NCBI GenBank assembly: GCA_015486505.1
Contig: WFRP01000324.1
Coordinates: forward strand, 1 to 9,316
Direction: 5' to 3'
DNA: 9,316 nucleotides
Source of the DNA: Pseudomonadota bacterium
Lineage (GTDB): Bacteria; Desulfobacterota; Anaeroferrophillalia; Anaeroferrophillales; Tharpellaceae
A model generated the notes under the pieces. The model was not told where the DNA came from and made no database searches. It saw nothing but the letters and a program-made list of their open reading frames with translations. Shown in pieces: positions 7,623 through 9,316 of the stretch. Position numbers and translations under genes: made by a program. Within the stretch, counting starts at the first letter, position 1, and each line of letters starts with the position of its first letter.

Positions 7623-8371
7623 GTAAAAAAAGTCAAAAAGTCGATGTTGCCGGAACACAAATAACGATCATACGGAACAGTCAAAGGGAATATATAAGTA
7701 TTACCGACATCGCCAAACATAAAAATCCCGATGCCCCTGCCGATATTGTCAAAAACTGGCTTCGCAGTAAAAACACTATTGAGCTGCTTGGACTATGGGA
7801 AAAACTCAATAATCCGGATTTTAAACTGGTCGAATTCGACCAGTTTAAAAACGAAGCGGGCTTTAATCATTTTGTTCTTTCTCCCAAGAAATGGATCGAA
7901 ACAACCGGAGCCATTGGCTTACAGTCAAAATCCGGTCGTTATGGCGGAACCTATGCGCATGTTGATATTGCGATGGAGTTTGCCTCCTGGGTTTCTGTCG
8001 AGTTTAAATTTTACCTGATTAAAGAGTTTCAAAGGCTAAAACAAGCAGAAAGCAAAAGCCTTGAGTGGAATATTAAACGCCGGCTCACCAAAATAAATTA
8101 TCGTATTCACACCGACGCCATCAAGCAAAACCTCATCCCGCCAAACCTGAGCAAACAGCAGATCAGCTTTGTCTATGCCTCGGAAGCCGATGTGCTTAAT
8201 ATGGCTCTGTTTGGAAAAACCGCTGCCCAGTGGCGCGAAGCAAACCCCGATAAAGAGGGCAATATCCGTGATTACGCCAATGTCAGCCAACTGGTCTGTC
8301 TGGCAAATCTGGAAAACCTCAATGCCGTATTGATTGAAGAAGGCCTGCCGCAGACCGACTCACTCGCTTAA
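7619..8371 (+). CDS. KilA-N domain protein of a type I R-M locus, C-terminus frameshifted
   Basis: A 250-residue protein with an N-terminal KilA-N DNA-binding domain: YISITDIAKHKNPDAP, KNWLRSKNTIELLGLWEKL, then GRYGGTYAHVDIAMEFASWVS and FKFYLIKEFQRLK. Such proteins are frequent in type I R-M operons between hsdM and hsdS; their role is unproven. It starts at the ATGA overlap with hsdM, with AAGGTGG ten bases upstream. The frame stops at TAA 8369-8371 just after NLENLNAVLIEEGLPQTDSLA. One base back, the other frame continues LNQIAIVQMKILLEDR, which I recognise as the usual family C-terminus, up to a TGA at 8437 that would overlap the hsdS ATG at 8436. A single lost base near 8368 therefore probably removed about 23 residues. 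The DNA-binding domain is intact, so partial function is possible. Confidence 0.88.
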   Translation: MSKKSQKVDVAGTQITIIRNSQREYISITDIAKHKNPDAPADIVKNWLRSKNTIELLGLWEKLNNPDFKLVEFDQFKNEAGFNHFVLSPKKWIETTGAIGLQSKSGRYGGTYAHVDIAMEFASWVSVEFKFYLIKEFQRLKQAESKSLEWNIKRRLTKINYRIHTDAIKQNLIPPNLSKQQISFVYASEADVLNMALFGKTAAQWREANPDKEGNIRDYANVSQLVCLANLENLNAVLIEEGLPQTDSLA

Positions 8372-8439
8372 ATCAGATTGCCATCGTCCAGATGAAAATC
8401 TTGCTGGAAGATAGAAGCGTGGGGAGGATTAGGGGATGA
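8368..8439 (+). pseudogene. out-of-frame C-terminal tail of the KilA-N gene
   Basis: Read from TTA 8368 this encodes LNQIAIVQMKILLEDR and a few more residues before TGA 8437-8439. The LNQIAIxQMK pattern is the expected continuation of the KilA-N protein, and the terminal TGA makes an ATGA overlap with the hsdS start at 8436, mirroring the hsdM/KilA-N junction at 7619. No slippery heptamer is present at the shift point (GCT TAA ATC), so programmed frameshifting is unlikely. A one-base deletion or a sequencing error are the simplest explanations. Confidence 0.7.
8421..8427 (+). promoter_or_regulatory. strong ribosome binding site of the interrupted hsdS
   Basis: GGGGAGG lies eight bases before ATG 8436. 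A near-consensus site in front of only a broken reading frame supports the view that an intact hsdS once began here. Confidence 0.6.
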
Positions 8440-8443
8440 GTAA

Positions 8444-8455
8444 ATTGCCGGAAGG
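8444..8455 (+). repeat. 12-bp direct repeat, copy 1 (hsdS start)
   Basis: ATTGCCGGAAGG, identical to bases 9277-9288. It encodes LPEG in the hsdS frame. Just upstream, the two copies also share ATGA, separated from the repeat by GTAA here and TGG in copy 2, so both look like the 5' ends of related hsdS genes. Confidence 0.9.
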
Positions 8456-8459
8456 TTGT

Positions 8460-8491
8460 TTTATTTGCGGCACAAGTTGTGTCGTAATAAA
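8460..8491. repeat. inverted repeat at the left junction of the HEPN-MNT cassette
   Basis: A near-palindrome centred on G8476. CACAA (8471-8475) mirrors TTGTG (8477-8481) perfectly. The symmetry extends outward with G/T mismatches at 8470/8482 and 8467/8485 and one bulge, to TTTATT (8460-8465 region) against AATAAA (8486-8491). No T-run follows it, so it is not an obvious terminator. Lying directly upstream of the toxin-antitoxin pair it could be an operator or a recombination-related dyad; both are inference. Confidence 0.6.
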
Positions 8492-8509
8492 CCGATGCAC
8501 CCAGATTGA

Positions 8510-8526
8510 TGCAACAAGCTGTTGCA
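8510..8526. repeat. perfect short inverted repeat upstream of the HEPN gene
   Basis: TGCAACA (8510-8516) and TGTTGCA (8520-8526) form perfect 7-bp arms around AGC. It lies 34 bases before the HEPN start, where autoregulation of a toxin-antitoxin operon often acts, so an operator is possible but untested. Confidence 0.5.
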
Positions 8527-8559
8527 CAATTGAATGATACTTCTATACAGGTAAAAACA

Positions 8560-8973
8560 ATGTACACAAATATCAGATGGCAGCAACGGTTTCAAAATTT
8601 TGAAAAAGCCTATTTGTCGTTAAACGAAAGTATCGAGGCACTGAACGAAGACGAAGACAATCTTTTTATTCGTGATTCATTGATTCAACGATACGAATAT
8701 ACCATTGAGCTGGCTTGGAAAACATTGAAAGATTATCTGGAAGAAGAAGGTTTTATTGATGTTTCGTCACCCAAAAAAGTGATACGGCAATCTCTGAAAG
8801 AGGGATATATTAGTGATCCTCTATGGTTAAAAGCGTTAGATGATAGAAATAAAACCTCTCATGCCTATGATGTAAAAATGGCAAAAGAGGTAACAGCCGA
8901 AATCAGAGAAAAGTATTTTTTTCTGTTGAGAGACCTCTATTTCGCCCTGAAAAAAGAGGTCACTGATGAATAA
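8560..8973 (+). CDS. hepT: HEPN toxin of a HEPN-MNT pair (HI0074/HepT-like)
   Basis: A 137-residue all-helical protein of the nucleotidyltransferase-substrate-binding (HI0074) family, now known as the HEPN toxin of HEPN-MNT systems. It opens with the typical NIRWQQRFQNFEKAYLSL, has RYEYTIELAWKTLKDYLEEEGF, and carries the RNase motif R-x4-H-x-Y as R96 NKTS H101 A Y103. In the Shewanella HepT/MntA system the MNT partner neutralises HEPN by AMPylating the Tyr of this motif, so Y103 is the expected target. The frame is open further upstream (TTG 8506, ATG 8509), but family alignment begins at MYTNIRW and CAGG precedes ATG 8560 by eight bases, so that start is preferred. It overlaps the MNT gene by 8 bases. 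Its DNA is markedly A/T-rich compared with the nadB-cheR block. Confidence 0.9.
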   Translation: MYTNIRWQQRFQNFEKAYLSLNESIEALNEDEDNLFIRDSLIQRYEYTIELAWKTLKDYLEEEGFIDVSSPKKVIRQSLKEGYISDPLWLKALDDRNKTSHAYDVKMAKEVTAEIREKYFFLLRDLYFALKKEVTDE

Positions 8974-9316
8974 ATACGGCTTTACAGAGGAAGAATGTAA
9001 GGAGTTACAGTTTTTTTTCAAACAGCATCCTGAAATAGAAAAGGTCATATTATTTGGCTCACGGGCCAGAAACACCTTCAAGCCGATGTCGGATGTTGAC
9101 ATCGTATTATCTGGCAAGGCGGTTGATTACTCCCTGATCGCCAAACTGCAAAGTGAACTTGAAGAATCGCAGTTGCCCTGGTTTTTCGATATTCTGGATG
9201 AGAAATCCATTACCTCCAATGAACTGAAGGAGCATCTTAAAAGATATGGTAAAACGATTTATGAAAAGAATGATGGATTGCCGGAAGGATGGATTGAGAC
9301 GACGTTGGGGGAGGTA
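8966..9316 (+). CDS. mntA: MNT nucleotidyltransferase antitoxin fused in frame to HsdS N-terminus (partial)
   Basis: Residues 1-101 are a minimal nucleotidyltransferase. LFGSRARNTFKPMSDVDIVL has the GS-x10-DxD catalytic motif (G31 S32, D43, D45), and a third acidic residue is D75 in WFFDILD. The helical end ELKEHLKRYGKTIYEK is where MNT proteins normally stop. Here no stop occurs: the frame continues NDGLPEGWIETTLGEV (102-117) to the window edge, the standard start of an HsdS specificity subunit. The product would be an antitoxin-HsdS fusion, unless HsdS starts separately (TTG 9278 is in frame). ATG 9270 lies one base out of frame: one extra base near 9273 would give a separate hsdS start, and MNT would then stop near 9291. 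The fusion therefore depends on a single base. The MNT assignment is firm; functional fusion is uncertain. Confidence 0.85.
   Translation, partial: MNKYGFTEEECKELQFFFKQHPEIEKVILFGSRARNTFKPMSDVDIVLSGKAVDYSLIAKLQSELEESQLPWFFDILDEKSITSNELKEHLKRYGKTIYEKNDGLPEGWIETTLGEV
9277..9288 (+). repeat. 12-bp direct repeat, copy 2 (MNT/HsdS junction)
   Basis: ATTGCCGGAAGG, identical to 8444-8455. Joining copy 1 directly to the sequence after copy 2 gives MSKLPEGWIETTLGEV with no frame change, so the 833-bp interval behaves like an insertion flanked by a target-like duplication. Confidence 0.9.

Larger units (their letters stand above)
8436..8537 (+). pseudogene. hsdS: truncated 5' remnant of hsdS
   Basis: The reading frame begins MSKLPEG, the typical opening of HsdS specificity subunits (LPEGW...LGEV), then turns after base 8455 into an unrelated Cys-rich string (CFICGTSCVVINRC...) and stops at TGA 8535-8537 after 33 codons. 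The sequence that should follow (WIETTLGEV) appears 833 bases downstream after a second copy of ATTGCCGGAAGG. This is read as the beheaded start of hsdS, split from its body by the HEPN-MNT cassette. A short peptide may still be translated from the strong ribosome site. Confidence 0.72.

Noticed and set aside
8360..8372. Programmed -1 frameshift in the KilA-N gene.
   Set aside because: The codons around the stop (CTC GCT TAA) do not form a slippery X XXY YYZ heptamer.
8458..8526. Integron attC site or intrinsic terminator formed by the dyads.
   Set aside because: No RYYYAAC/GTTRRRY core pair is evident, no integrase is present, and no T-run follows the hairpin.
8456..9276. Insertion sequence or transposon carrying the HEPN-MNT pair.
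   Set aside because: No transposase lies between the repeats and the two ends do not match as terminal inverted repeats.
1..9316. CRISPR array, tRNA, rRNA or attachment site flanking the R-M genes.
   Set aside because: No regularly spaced repeats, tRNA-like cloverleaf or rRNA segment was seen; the only flanking repeat is the 12-bp pair inside hsdS.

Overview
The window looks like a chromosomal segment of a non-enteric, probably anaerobic Gram-negative bacterium. Desulfobacterota (the former Deltaproteobacteria) is my best guess, from the G+C-rich, tightly overlapping gene style and the unusual ParB-like / spore-photoproduct-lyase-like gene pair; this is inference, with no marker gene behind it. 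All recognisable genes are on the + strand.

Bases 1-320 hold no convincing gene. They contain a repeat-like, partly palindromic intergenic sequence. From 321 to 6112 runs a G+C-rich block of five overlapping genes: nadB (L-aspartate oxidase, NAD synthesis), a ParB/Spo0J-like domain protein, a radical-SAM protein of the spore photoproduct lyase (SPL) superfamily, a CheW adaptor, and a CheR methyltransferase with a C-terminal TPR region. Overlaps of 8, 23, 8 and 4 bases imply one translationally coupled transcript. The CheW/CheR-TPR pair resembles the accessory end of a Wsp/Frz-type chemosensory pathway, but no CheA, CheB or receptor gene is present in the window.

At 6099 the character changes. 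hsdM (type I restriction-modification methyltransferase) starts inside the 3' end of cheR, and the DNA becomes visibly richer in A/T. A KilA-N domain protein follows with an ATGA overlap and appears to have lost its C-terminus to a one-base frameshift. Next comes a beheaded start of hsdS (coding MSKLPEG). After that sits a HEPN-MNT (HepT/MntA-type) toxin-antitoxin pair, and the MNT antitoxin reading frame continues without a stop into the N-terminus of a second HsdS (LPEGWIETTLGEV) at the window edge.

The most notable observation is that the two hsdS beginnings share an exact 12-bp direct repeat 833 bp apart. Removing one repeat plus everything between would rebuild an intact, in-frame hsdS start (MSKLPEGWIETTLGEV) exactly where the restored KilA-N frame ends. 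So the HEPN-MNT cassette appears to split, and at its far side fuse with, the specificity gene of a type I R-M system. Whether this is a working antitoxin-specificity-subunit fusion, a switchable arrangement, or decay plus one-base indels (or sequencing errors) cannot be settled from this window.
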